In this document: positions 17,069 to 26,057 of the stretch, one piece after another | Numbering within the stretch: the first letter of the stretch is position 1 | Layout: every line of letters begins with the position of its first letter | Assembly (NCBI GenBank): GCA_001414325.1 | Contig: LLKB01000006.1 | Location: 124,001 to 188,000 of the forward strand | DNA length: 64,000 nt | Direction of reading: 5' to 3' | Origin: Butyribacter intestini | Lineage (GTDB): Bacteria; Bacillota; Clostridia; Lachnospirales; Lachnospiraceae | The notes under the pieces: generated by a model | The model's database searches: none | Seen by the model: only the letters and a program-made list of their open reading frames with translations | Told to the model about the DNA's origin: nothing | Program-made: the position numbers and the translations under genes

Positions 17069-17980
17069 TTATTTTTCTACAACAGCGAATAAAGTATCAG
17101 CTTGCTTATTTTTTATTAAAGAATCTATATATTCTTTATTTAAATCATCTGTTATCAAAGCTTTATATACAGAACTTAGGCGACCGCTTGGTCTGCCGTC
17201 AGATAACCAGTATAAGTTATTAGAAAGATTGTACCGCTGTATCTGGCTAATCTCGTAATTTGAAAATTTGCAATTATCAAAAATGTATTTAAGCCCTTTT
17301 TCATTATAATTAAAAAGATGTGCTTTTTTATAATAATGTTCTATAAATGGACGGCATCGAAAAGTTTTTAACATTACATCGTCAACATTAGGAACCTCTA
17401 TATAAATCTTTCCGTTTTCATTTAATAATTGTTTTAAATTCTTGAGAAAATCAATTGGTTTTTCAATATGCTCTAATACATGAAACATAAAAATTTTATC
17501 AAATTTGGTTTCAAAGTCTTCAGGATTTTTGGCTACATGAATATTATATTTGGTAAGTCTGTCTTTAATATATGCCCTGGCTTTACTATCCCATTCGGTA
17601 GCATACACATCTTTTACATAAGCAGATATAGCAGCAGTGAAATATCCAACAGAAGAACCTATTTCAAGAATTTTGTCATTGGCTGATAAGTCATTTTTGA
17701 CTCGTTCGGTTCTGAGTTTTGCCTCGCCTAAAAAATTATTAAATACTTTATCGAGTTCGGTGTAGTCGTAATAATCTGCAGTATGCACCTCTTCTCTAAA
17801 AGTGCCGTCGTAATATTCTGATAAATCTTGAGAGGGAAGTGGATACATAAAATGTGTTTCGCAGTTTTTGCATTTATACATTTTACATGAATCATCAGTA
17901 ATATTTCGTATTTTATAATCTTGTAGTTCGACTTCAGTACATCCGCAGAGTTTACATTTAATATTTAAATTGTTAAGCAT
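17069..17980 (-). CDS. SAM-dependent methyltransferase with N-terminal zinc-ribbon
   Basis: This 303-residue class I methyltransferase is the only minus-strand gene of the glycan island. Residues about 7-50 hold a CxxC...CxxC zinc-ribbon (CKLCGC, CKNCETHF). The SAM motif I is KILEIGSSVGYFTAAI, motif II region DVYATEWDS, and FMFHVLEHIEKPIDFL is the family's post-motif. Such proteins methylate sugars in surface or flagellar glycans. The start at 17980 has GGAGG six bases upstream; an ATG four codons earlier overlaps that site. Its isolation behind a bidirectional terminator suggests separate expression. Confidence 0.85.
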   Translation of the reverse strand: MLNNLNIKCKLCGCTEVELQDYKIRNITDDSCKMYKCKNCETHFMYPLPSQDLSEYYDGTFREEVHTADYYDYTELDKVFNNFLGEAKLRTERVKNDLSANDKILEIGSSVGYFTAAISAYVKDVYATEWDSKARAYIKDRLTKYNIHVAKNPEDFETKFDKIFMFHVLEHIEKPIDFLKNLKQLLNENGKIYIEVPNVDDVMLKTFRCRPFIEHYYKKAHLFNYNEKGLKYIFDNCKFSNYEISQIQRYNLSNNLYWLSDGRPSGRLSSVYKALITDDLNKEYIDSLIKNKQADTLFAVVEK

Positions 17981-18248
17981 TTCAACCTCCATGTCGAGTA
18001 TAACACAATAATTTGGTTATATATGTGTATATATACCATTATCTATATCGGCATAAATAAAAAAAGATGTAGGAGAGAGAATAAGAATATTATAAAGTTA
18101 AATAGGAAAAGTGTATCTAGAAAAAAATGGAAAACATTTAGTTTGAATATGGGATTAAACAAAATAAAAAAAATGTCGATATATATATCAAGTAAAGCAG
18201 CAGGGAAGCTGTGAACAGACAAATGAACATTTCATGGAGGAAATAGTA
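17981..18248. other. Divergent intergenic region between methyltransferase and TagF-like gene
   Basis: The region separates divergent genes and must hold their promoters, but I find no convincing -35/-10 pair. A 63-codon plus-strand frame (18023-18214) has no ribosome site and looks like chance in AT-rich DNA. Confidence 0.4.
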
Positions 18249-19499
18249 ATGATTATCAAGATAACTGATAGACTACATTATTGGGGGCAGTTATTACTGT
18301 TGCCGGTCTATTGGTTATCTTTTTTAGTACCACGAGATAAAAAAATTTGGCTTTTTGGCAGCACTTTTGGAAGAAGATTTGCAGATAATCCCAGATATTT
18401 ATATCTTTATGTAAGCCAGCATAGAGATGAATTGGGAATCAGACCTATTTGGATATCACATAACGAAGATGTAGTTAAAATGTTGAATGCTGAAGGTTAT
18501 GAAGCATATATGTATCACAGTTTGAAAGGAATTTGGTTTGCTTTACGCGGAAAGCTTTATTTGTATGATAATTATTCAAAGGATATAAATTTTTGGCAGA
18601 GTGGTGGTGCACTTAAGATAAACCTATGGCATGGGATACCTTTAAAGAAAATTCAGCATGATAATGTTTTTGATAAATTCAGACATCCGAAAAATTTTTG
18701 GGGAAAAATAAAGAATTTCCCAAGAAATATCTCAGATGAAAAACCGAGTCACTATGTACTCACTACATCCGAAAATTTAAGATATATTTTTTCTTCGGCG
18801 TTTAAGACAGAAAATATTTTGATTGCAGGATATCCAAGAAATCAGGTTCTTATATCCGATGATATAAAGAATATATATTTAGATGAAGAGAATAGAGACA
18901 GAAAAAAGATTATCAGTTTTTTGAAAAAAAAAATAAATGGTGGAAATAAAAAAATGATTTTTTATATGCCAACATTTAGAGAAAGTGAAACTCTTTTTTT
19001 TCAAAATTTTGATAGAGATGATTTTCAAAAATTTTTAGAAGAAAATAATCTTTTGTTTTGCATAAAACTTCATCCAAAGTCAAAGCTTAATGAAGAATTT
19101 AGAAATATTCAAAGTGAAAATATTATGGTAATAAATAAGGATGCAGATCCATATGTTTTTTTGAAAATGGCAGATGTGCTTATTACAGATTATTCGTCAA
19201 TATATTTTGATTATCTGTTGCTTGACAGACCAATAATATTCTTCGCCTATGATTTAGAAGAATATTTGAATGATTCGAGAGAAATGTATTTTGATTATGA
19301 TGAGTTTACACCAGGGGAGAAGGTAAACGATTATCATGAATTAAAAAAAAGCATATTAAGATGTGTAAATTTGGACAATGAAAATCGAGACGAATATTCT
19401 GATTTTAGAAAAAAGATCAGAGAGAAAGTTTTTGAGTATGATAATTTGAAAACTTGCTTGGCGAGTATAGAAATGATAAGTTATGCAAAGAAAAATTAA
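18249..19499 (+). CDS. CDP-glycerol glycerophosphotransferase family protein (TagB/TagF-like)
   Basis: This 416-residue protein matches the CDP-glycerol:polyol glycerophosphotransferase family, which moves glycerol- or ribitol-phosphate from a CDP donor to a lipid-linked or glycan acceptor at the inner membrane face. Visible motifs are INLWHGIPLKKIQHD (family core His), KMIFYMPTFRES, FCIKLHPKSKLN, and DVLITDYSSIYFDYLLL with RPIIFFAYDLEEY. A hydrophobic N-terminal stretch (about 10-25) may be a membrane anchor. GGAGG eight bases upstream supports 18249. TagD- and IspD-like enzymes downstream could supply its donor. Confidence 0.88.
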   Translation: MIIKITDRLHYWGQLLLLPVYWLSFLVPRDKKIWLFGSTFGRRFADNPRYLYLYVSQHRDELGIRPIWISHNEDVVKMLNAEGYEAYMYHSLKGIWFALRGKLYLYDNYSKDINFWQSGGALKINLWHGIPLKKIQHDNVFDKFRHPKNFWGKIKNFPRNISDEKPSHYVLTTSENLRYIFSSAFKTENILIAGYPRNQVLISDDIKNIYLDEENRDRKKIISFLKKKINGGNKKMIFYMPTFRESETLFFQNFDRDDFQKFLEENNLLFCIKLHPKSKLNEEFRNIQSENIMVINKDADPYVFLKMADVLITDYSSIYFDYLLLDRPIIFFAYDLEEYLNDSREMYFDYDEFTPGEKVNDYHELKKSILRCVNLDNENRDEYSDFRKKIREKVFEYDNLKTCLASIEMISYAKKN

Positions 19500-19517
19500 T
19501 ACAGGGGAGGTGCAGAG

Positions 19518-20585
19518 GTGTATTATACAGATGAAAATATAAAGAATTTAAAACGAATTTATGATCAAAATAGTAGAAAGCAGTATGTGAGATTGGATTT
19601 AAATGAAAACCCAGGTGGATTAGATGAAAATTTTATAGAACAAACTTTAAAAGAGATTACGCCGAGGCTTATATCTGAATATCCGGAAACATTAGAGTTT
19701 TCACAAAGTCTGGCAGATTATTTGAAAGTGGATTTGGAAAATATTTGTCTTGTAAATGGATCATCAGAGGGAATAAGATATATTATAGAAATTTTTACTT
19801 CTGTTGGTGGAAAGATATTAGGGGTGGTGCCTACATATGCTATGTTTGAAGTGTATTCTAAAATGTATGGTCGTGAATTTGTAACTGTATCTTATACAGA
19901 TGAGTTAGAAATGCCGATTGAAAATATATTGTCTGCAATGACTCCGGATATACAATTATTGATATTGGTTAATCCAAACAATCCTATGGGAAATGCTTAT
20001 TCGGAAAAAAACATTAAGAAAATAATAAAGAAAGCAAAAGAAAATGAAATAACAATATTAATAGATGAGGCATATCACTATTTTTATCCAAATACTTTTT
20101 TGAAATATGCTTTAAATGAAGAAAATATTTTTGTTACGAGAACATTTTCAAAGTTGTTTTCTCTGGCAGGACTTAGACTTGGATATGTCGTTGGAAAGAA
20201 AGATGGAATAAAGCTGGTGCAGAAATTGTGCACACCACATAATGTAAATGCAGTAGCAATGTTATTTGCACAAAGGATTATTGAAAAACCAGAGATTATT
20301 GATGAACTTATCGAAAAGCATAAATTTGGCAGAGCGTATTTGATAAGTGAATTAGAGAAGAACTCTTATCAATATAAAGGTGAAAACGGTAATTTTATTT
20401 TTATCAGACCCAAAACAGATGCAGATGAAATCGTAGATATAATGAGAAAAAAATATGGAATCTTGATAAAAAGTTATGATGGAATAGGCAGATTTGGAAA
20501 ATGCTTGAGAGTAACTACGGCAGAAAAGAAGTATATGGAGAAGTTTGTTACGGCATTGCTAGAGATAGAAAAAAGCATTAACTGA
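19518..20585 (+). CDS. HisC-like class I/II aminotransferase
   Basis: This 355-residue PLP enzyme resembles histidinol-phosphate aminotransferase and the related L-threonine-phosphate decarboxylase. RLDLNENPGG opens the fold, LVNPNNPMGN is the Asn loop, LIDEAYHYF the Asp site, and TRTFSKLFSLAGLRLGY holds the PLP lysine (K212). It starts with GTG, set by GGGGAGG seven bases upstream. No other histidine genes are near, so in this cassette it more likely makes an amino group, or removes a carboxylate, on a small phosphorylated alcohol precursor. The true substrate is unknown. Confidence 0.82.
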   Translation: MYYTDENIKNLKRIYDQNSRKQYVRLDLNENPGGLDENFIEQTLKEITPRLISEYPETLEFSQSLADYLKVDLENICLVNGSSEGIRYIIEIFTSVGGKILGVVPTYAMFEVYSKMYGREFVTVSYTDELEMPIENILSAMTPDIQLLILVNPNNPMGNAYSEKNIKKIIKKAKENEITILIDEAYHYFYPNTFLKYALNEENIFVTRTFSKLFSLAGLRLGYVVGKKDGIKLVQKLCTPHNVNAVAMLFAQRIIEKPEIIDELIEKHKFGRAYLISELEKNSYQYKGENGNFIFIRPKTDADEIVDIMRKKYGILIKSYDGIGRFGKCLRVTTAEKKYMEKFVTALLEIEKSIN

Positions 20586-20606
20586 ATTAAAGGAAAGGCA
20601 TAAAAT

Positions 20607-22409
20607 ATGGGATACTATGATAAAAAGTGCAATGAATTGATTGAGGAATATGGTCTTATTAGAAATGACTTTATAGACAGTGTCCAGATACACAATATTA
20701 TACTTGGATTATTGCAGCAGAAATGTTTGAAAGGAAGAATTGCTTTATGGGGGGCGGGATATAATAACTCCCTTACAAGTCATGCAGCTGTCCTTCTAAC
20801 AAAGTATGCAAGTTGTCTTCAGGGAGTCGTATGTTTGATTGATTCATGTAAGGAGATACAGGGAAAAGAATACTTTGGACATCCTATCATAGCTCCAGAG
20901 GATATTGAAAAATACAATTTAGATTTAGTAATTATTTCATCACGTTCAAGTGGTGAATCCATAAAGAAGAGCTTGGAAAAATTCGGACTCGGAATAGAAA
21001 GTCTGGATATATATCAGGAACTAAGAGATAGAGGAATAGATATACATTATAATTTCTTTGAAGAAAGAAGTTTTTATTCGGAGTTATATGATGTAAGAAT
21101 TGAATATGAACAGGCGGAGGATGATAAAAAAGCAGATGTTTTGCGGAAACTCATTGCTTCGTATATGCATATAAAAGATTTTTATTATGGAATAAAGTAT
21201 ATAGATGAGTATATAGAAAATGGTTATAAGGAAAGCAGTTTATTAGCGGAGTTTAAAGAAAAACTTTTAAATATAATTGCTGATGTAGCAAGGAAAAATT
21301 CGGAAAGAAAAGATGACATTACAATACACTATATTGATGCATTAAGAGCTATTGATGTATTTGATAATGAAAATCCTGGGAGATATAAGGTACTTAAAGA
21401 TTATTTAAAAGATTCTGCAGTTTTTAAAAATATATATTCCACTGCACCTACAACATATGAGAGTATGTATAGTGTAACCACAGGAAAGATGCCGTTTACT
21501 GAGAATGTTTATGAAGATCGTTTTATATTTGCTCCCGAAGAGTTTCCGGTTATGATGGAAGCTATAGACAGAAATTATAAAATAAACCTTTATTCATCAG
21601 GAGAGTGGAGAATTATAAGAGAAGATAGCAGGGTGAATTATGTAGATCAGATACATTTTACAGATAAATTATGGAAGATGGCATGTGATACGGCTGAGAG
21701 TAGTGAAAAAACATTTAATTATCTTTACTATCCATGGGAACTTCACTTTCCATTGTTATGCGGATTTCATAGAAAAAAACCGGTGCCGATGGGATTTAAA
21801 GATGTTGGAATAGTAGATATGTCAGAATTTATAGAGGGACAATTAGCTGATTGTCTTGACTATGTAAATCTTCAACTTGACTATTTTAAAAACATAGTAG
21901 CTGATAATGGCTATACAGTTATATTTAGTGACCATTCTCAGATTGTATATGATGAGGAGAAATGTGTACCGTTTTTTGATTATTATAATTATCCAGATCG
22001 TTCGACTCATTGTGTAATGGCTATAAAAGGGCCAGGCATAGAACATAAAGAATATGATGAAGTTGCATCACTAGTGGACTTTAATAGGATATTTAAAGAT
22101 TTTATATGGGAGAGAAATTATAAATTACCAGAGAGAAAAATTGCACAGTTCCAGTATTATAGTACGCATAACAAGGCTTTCAGAGATGTAGCCGAAGAAA
22201 AAGGACTTACTGATTACATTGATGGAATAGCAGGTTTTATATCAAAAGATTATTTATATGCAGTTACTAATACAGGAGTTAAAGAAGTGTATCGCATGGG
22301 AAATCATCGTGATAATATTATTGATACTCCAGAGGGTATGGCATATGCCGAAGAGATAAATAATAATTATAAAATTGAGTTTCCTAAATTTTTGAAATTA
22401 ACATATTGA
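20607..22409 (+). CDS. Rossmann-like domain plus alkaline-phosphatase-fold (sulfatase-like) protein
   Basis: This 600-residue protein has two parts. Residues about 38-130 form a nucleotide-binding-like domain (RIALWGAGYNN, CLIDSCKEIQG, LVIISSRSSGESI). Residues about 235-540 resemble the alkaline-phosphatase/sulfatase superfamily: HYIDALRAID (metal Asp, D244), a STAPTTYESMYSVTTG stretch that could supply the nucleophile, WELHFPLLCG, and FSDHSQ (D442, H443). There is no signal peptide or membrane segment, unlike lipid-dependent phosphoethanolamine transferases, so it probably works in the cytoplasm. It is a paralogue of the protein at 28473. Transferase or hydrolase activity is open. Confidence 0.7.
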   Translation: MGYYDKKCNELIEEYGLIRNDFIDSVQIHNIILGLLQQKCLKGRIALWGAGYNNSLTSHAAVLLTKYASCLQGVVCLIDSCKEIQGKEYFGHPIIAPEDIEKYNLDLVIISSRSSGESIKKSLEKFGLGIESLDIYQELRDRGIDIHYNFFEERSFYSELYDVRIEYEQAEDDKKADVLRKLIASYMHIKDFYYGIKYIDEYIENGYKESSLLAEFKEKLLNIIADVARKNSERKDDITIHYIDALRAIDVFDNENPGRYKVLKDYLKDSAVFKNIYSTAPTTYESMYSVTTGKMPFTENVYEDRFIFAPEEFPVMMEAIDRNYKINLYSSGEWRIIREDSRVNYVDQIHFTDKLWKMACDTAESSEKTFNYLYYPWELHFPLLCGFHRKKPVPMGFKDVGIVDMSEFIEGQLADCLDYVNLQLDYFKNIVADNGYTVIFSDHSQIVYDEEKCVPFFDYYNYPDRSTHCVMAIKGPGIEHKEYDEVASLVDFNRIFKDFIWERNYKLPERKIAQFQYYSTHNKAFRDVAEEKGLTDYIDGIAGFISKDYLYAVTNTGVKEVYRMGNHRDNIIDTPEGMAYAEEINNNYKIEFPKFLKLTY

Positions 22410-22461
22410 TTTGTATTAAATTAATATGAATTGTAATATCAGTGATTGTGAGGTGATGAAC

Positions 22462-23808
22462 TTGAAAAAAGTAATTACATATGGAACATTTGATTTGTTT
22501 CATTATGGTCATCAAAATTTGTTAAAAAGAGCAAAAGAACTTGGAGATTACCTTATAGTAGGGGTAACATCAGAAGATTTTGATGTCAACAGGGGAAAGT
22601 TGAATGTTCAGCAATCATTGATGGAAAGAATTAAAAATGTAAAAGAATCCGGCTATGCTGATGAAATAATAGTTGAAGAGTATGAGGGGCAGAAGATAGA
22701 TGATATACAGAAATATGATATAGATATATTTGCTATAGGTTCAGACTGGAAAGGTGATTTTGATTATCTTAAAGAATATTGCGATGTTGTTTATATTGAT
22801 AGGACAAAAGGAATTTCAAGTTCAGAAATAAGAGAAAAACAGCAGTCTGTAATTATGGGAATTATAGGAAAAGGCACAATGATAGATAAATTTGTGTCTG
22901 AGTCTAAATTTGTAAGCGGAGTTACCATAGGTGATATATGTGAACCTGTATTATATGAGGATAGTGCAGATATAAAGTTTGCAAAAGAAAAAGATATAGA
23001 AGATATGCTTAAAAAATCTGATGTGGTTTATATATTGACAGGACCGGCAGCAAGAGGGGATTATGTAAAAAAAGCATTAGATAATGCTTGCCATGTTATG
23101 TGCGAATCTCCAATATCGTTGAAAAAAGAACAGACAAAAAAATTGTATGATTATGCAAAGAAAAAAGGGATTGTATTGTTTGAAGCACTTAAAACAGCTT
23201 ATATGAAAGCTTTTAACAGATTGGTTGTTCTTGTGAAAGGTGGGATTATAGGTGATATAAAAGCAATCGATGCTACTTGTACATCAATGCAGCCATCAAA
23301 TAAATGGTTTTATAATAAGGAAAATGCGGGGGGGAGTTTTACGGACTGGGGACCGTTTGTATTATTACCTGTTTTAAAAATTTTTGGTTTAGATTATAAA
23401 AAATGCAGTTTTGTAACAGATATTGATGAAAAAAAGGGAATAGATATTTTTACACAAATAAGTTTATTGTATAAAAACGGTATTGCAAACTTAAAGGTAG
23501 GATATGGAGTCAAATCAGAAGGTGATTTGGTTATTTCTGGTACGAAAGGATATATATATGTACCGTCACCGTGGTGGAAAACCGAGTATTTTGAAGTCCG
23601 TTTTGAAAATTTTAATGATAATAAAAGATACTTTTATAAGATTGATGGTACAGGAGAACGATATGAGATTGCAGAGTTTATGCGAGAGATAAGAACAAAG
23701 GATAGAAATGTATTATTATCATCTGAAGTGTCATGTTTTATAGGATATGTTATGGAAAGATTTGAAAGTAAAGATGAAGACACTGCTATTTTGAAAAAAG
23801 GAGAGTAA
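22462..23808 (+). CDS. TagD-like cytidylyltransferase fused to Gfo/Idh-like oxidoreductase
   Basis: Residues 1 to about 130 are a glycerol-3-phosphate cytidylyltransferase (VITYGTFDLFHYGHQNLLKR split over the HxGH site, H14-H17; ISSSEIR at the end). Residues about 138-448 resemble Gfo/Idh/MocA oxidoreductases. The usual EKP motif reads ESP (VMCESPIS) and the catalytic DxGxH region reads DWGPF, so redox activity may be altered or lost. I chose a TTG start at 22462: GAGGTG lies six bases upstream and the protein then begins MKKVITYGTFDL as in TagD. An ATG at 22426 has no ribosome site. It may make CDP-glycerol or a modified CDP-polyol. Confidence 0.83.
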   Translation: MKKVITYGTFDLFHYGHQNLLKRAKELGDYLIVGVTSEDFDVNRGKLNVQQSLMERIKNVKESGYADEIIVEEYEGQKIDDIQKYDIDIFAIGSDWKGDFDYLKEYCDVVYIDRTKGISSSEIREKQQSVIMGIIGKGTMIDKFVSESKFVSGVTIGDICEPVLYEDSADIKFAKEKDIEDMLKKSDVVYILTGPAARGDYVKKALDNACHVMCESPISLKKEQTKKLYDYAKKKGIVLFEALKTAYMKAFNRLVVLVKGGIIGDIKAIDATCTSMQPSNKWFYNKENAGGSFTDWGPFVLLPVLKIFGLDYKKCSFVTDIDEKKGIDIFTQISLLYKNGIANLKVGYGVKSEGDLVISGTKGYIYVPSPWWKTEYFEVRFENFNDNKRYFYKIDGTGERYEIAEFMREIRTKDRNVLLSSEVSCFIGYVMERFESKDEDTAILKKGE

Positions 23809-23809
23809 C

Positions 23810-24850
23810 ATGAAAACGAAAATTTTACAATATAGCGAGGTTGATTCGGAAGAATGGGACGATTTTGTATATAAAAATAAGGGTGGATATGCATATCATC
23901 TTTATGATGTTATAGCATTGGATCGCTGGGAAAATGATAAAAATAAATCTTTTGCGATTTTTGATGAAGATCGGAAAGAGATAGTTATGATAATGCAATT
24001 ACATTTGGAGTATAAAAAAATCACAGATAATGGGAATAGCGAGTTAAGGGCTAGACTTCATTCAAGGTGGGGGTTCGTATATAAAGACGGATTACATAGA
24101 AAAGAATTTAATAAATTGGTAAAAGGATTTAAAGAATATATAGATGAATTATATAAAAAATATAATGTTTATAATGCTATGGAAATCGCTATTCCACCAT
24201 TGTGTGAATTGATGCAGCCACAAAAAGGAAATTTGATAAATCAGACAATGTTTTTTGGGTACAGACCATCTGTTAGGTATACTGCAGTGGTTGATTTAAA
24301 AAAGAATATAGAAACTATGCTGGCAGATTGTGAGCAGACAACAAGACAGGCAATTCGTAAGATTTCAAATGAAAAGAGATATATAGTGAGAATGGCAGAT
24401 TCTACAAGAGAAGATTTTGATATATATGTAAAGTTACATAAAATGACCTATACAAGGACAAATTGTGAACATGCTATTATAAGAGATGAGTATAATGAAA
24501 ATATATTTTTTAATTTAATGCCAAAGGATTTGTGTAAAGTATATTTTTTGGTTGATGAGCATGAAAATAAAGTTGTTGCAGCAACAGTAATTTTGTTATT
24601 CAAAAATACAGCATATTATTGGTGGGGGGCATCTGAAAATGACAAAGAAGATGGAGTAAATAAATATTTATTATGGAAAGTAATGTTAGAGGTTAAGAAA
24701 TTATATAGCGATGAATATGAATATTTTTGGTTTGAAACAGGTGGGATATATTTATGGGCAAGAAATGGGAAAACTAAAGGATTATCTGATTTCAAAAAAT
24801 GTTTTGGAGTAAAAATTCATCCTATATGGACTGGAACATATTGTTGTTAA
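23810..24850 (+). CDS. FemAB/GNAT-type acyltransferase
   Basis: This 346-residue protein fits the Acetyltransf_6/FemAB-like group, tandem GNAT folds that transfer amino-acyl or acyl groups to amines. The segment QTTRQAIRKISNEKRYIVR followed by FDIYVKLHKMTYTRT is typical, as is the C-terminal strand-helix pair (AAATVILLFKNTAYYWWGAS is close to VVAATVILLF...AYYWWGAS). It starts two bases after the stop of the previous gene. In this setting it probably puts an acyl or aminoacyl group on an amino sugar or amino alcohol of the glycan. A tRNA-dependent role cannot be decided. Confidence 0.75.
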   Translation: MKTKILQYSEVDSEEWDDFVYKNKGGYAYHLYDVIALDRWENDKNKSFAIFDEDRKEIVMIMQLHLEYKKITDNGNSELRARLHSRWGFVYKDGLHRKEFNKLVKGFKEYIDELYKKYNVYNAMEIAIPPLCELMQPQKGNLINQTMFFGYRPSVRYTAVVDLKKNIETMLADCEQTTRQAIRKISNEKRYIVRMADSTREDFDIYVKLHKMTYTRTNCEHAIIRDEYNENIFFNLMPKDLCKVYFLVDEHENKVVAATVILLFKNTAYYWWGASENDKEDGVNKYLLWKVMLEVKKLYSDEYEYFWFETGGIYLWARNGKTKGLSDFKKCFGVKIHPIWTGTYCC

Positions 24851-24863
24851 TTGGAGGAAATAT

Positions 24864-26042
24864 ATGGAATTTAAAACATGTGCTGAGTTTGCATTTAGTA
24901 ATTTGGAAAAAAAAATAAAAGAGTTTAATTTATTTAAGAAAAAAATATATATATATCAGTATAGCTCACCTGCTAAATTGTTTATTACATATTTATTGGA
25001 AAAACAGATAAACATAATTGCTATTGTTGATATAAGAAATGATAAATTGGATAAAAAATTTTTAGGAATTCCTGTAATTGATATTAAAGAATTTGAAACA
25101 AAGATTGATGATGATAGTGTATTGTTATGCGAAAGAGGACAATATGAAAAATGCATTTTAGATATTAAATATTCCAGCAAAAACAGAATTATTAAGAAAA
25201 TAATAAGTATAGATGTATATAATTATAAGGCTAAAGAGGATTGTCTGGAATGGAAAGATAGCTATCACAATATTGAATTAAAAGAAGTACATGATGAAAT
25301 GTTAGATATACTAAAATGGTTTCATGAATTTTGTGAAGATAATAATTTATATTATGTTTTATATAGTGGGAGTTTAATTGGTGCAATAAGACATGGGGGT
25401 ATTATTCCATGGGATGATGATATTGATGTAATTATGCCGGCGGGAGATTATCTTAAATGTTGTAAAATGTTGAGTGGAATAAAAAAATATGAATTTAAAA
25501 GTATATTTAGTGAAAATAATCATCCATTTATAAGTACGATATCAAAGTTGACATCTAAACATTATAGATATGAAGAAAGAAATTTTCCTTTACGTGTAGA
25601 TATGGGAATAGGAATGGATATATGGCCGTTGGGAGGAGTACCAGAAAATGAGGATAAACAGTTAGAATTTTCACAAGAATTAGAAAATATAGGAAATGAA
25701 TGGAAACAGAAAGTAGTTATTCCGTATGGAACAATGGAATATAAAAAAGAATTGTACGAATATATGGTAAATAAGATAAAAGATGCTATTAAAAGGTATG
25801 ATATAAAAAATAGTAGATATGTTTCATGTGTATATTGTGGAACATTTGGATTTAATGGTAATAAATCGAGAGTGATGTTAAAAGAAGATTATTTAGAACG
25901 AAAACTAGCGAAATTTGAGCAATATAATTTTTGGATTCCTAAGGGATATGACAAAATTTTAAGAACGGATTATGGTGATTATATGGAGATACCTTCTATT
26001 GAGAAAAAATTAGATAAAAAGATTAAAGTTTATTATAGATAA
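24864..26042 (+). CDS. LicD-family phospho-alcohol transferase with N-terminal Rossmann-like domain
   Basis: Residues about 140-392 are LicD: VLYSGSLIGAIRHGG and IPWDDDIDVIMP with the metal-binding Asp cluster (D184-D186, D188). LicD proteins transfer phosphocholine or related groups from CDP donors to glycans. Residues 1 to about 130 form a small Rossmann-like domain (KKIYIYQYSSPAKL, IIAIVDIRND, VLLCERGQY) like those at the front of the proteins at 20607 and 28473. GGAGG sits six bases upstream. Two LicC-type domains and a LicA-type kinase downstream supply a matching donor pathway. Confidence 0.87.
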   Translation: MEFKTCAEFAFSNLEKKIKEFNLFKKKIYIYQYSSPAKLFITYLLEKQINIIAIVDIRNDKLDKKFLGIPVIDIKEFETKIDDDSVLLCERGQYEKCILDIKYSSKNRIIKKIISIDVYNYKAKEDCLEWKDSYHNIELKEVHDEMLDILKWFHEFCEDNNLYYVLYSGSLIGAIRHGGIIPWDDDIDVIMPAGDYLKCCKMLSGIKKYEFKSIFSENNHPFISTISKLTSKHYRYEERNFPLRVDMGIGMDIWPLGGVPENEDKQLEFSQELENIGNEWKQKVVIPYGTMEYKKELYEYMVNKIKDAIKRYDIKNSRYVSCVYCGTFGFNGNKSRVMLKEDYLERKLAKFEQYNFWIPKGYDKILRTDYGDYMEIPSIEKKLDKKIKVYYR

Positions 26043-26057
26043 AAGGGGGAATTTTAA

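Noticed and set aside
18023-18214. 63-codon frame between the methyltransferase and TagF-like genes
   Set aside because: Lys/Ile-rich chance translation of AT-rich DNA with no ribosome site.
19518-20585. Histidine biosynthesis HisC
   Set aside because: No other his genes; operon context is surface glycan synthesis.
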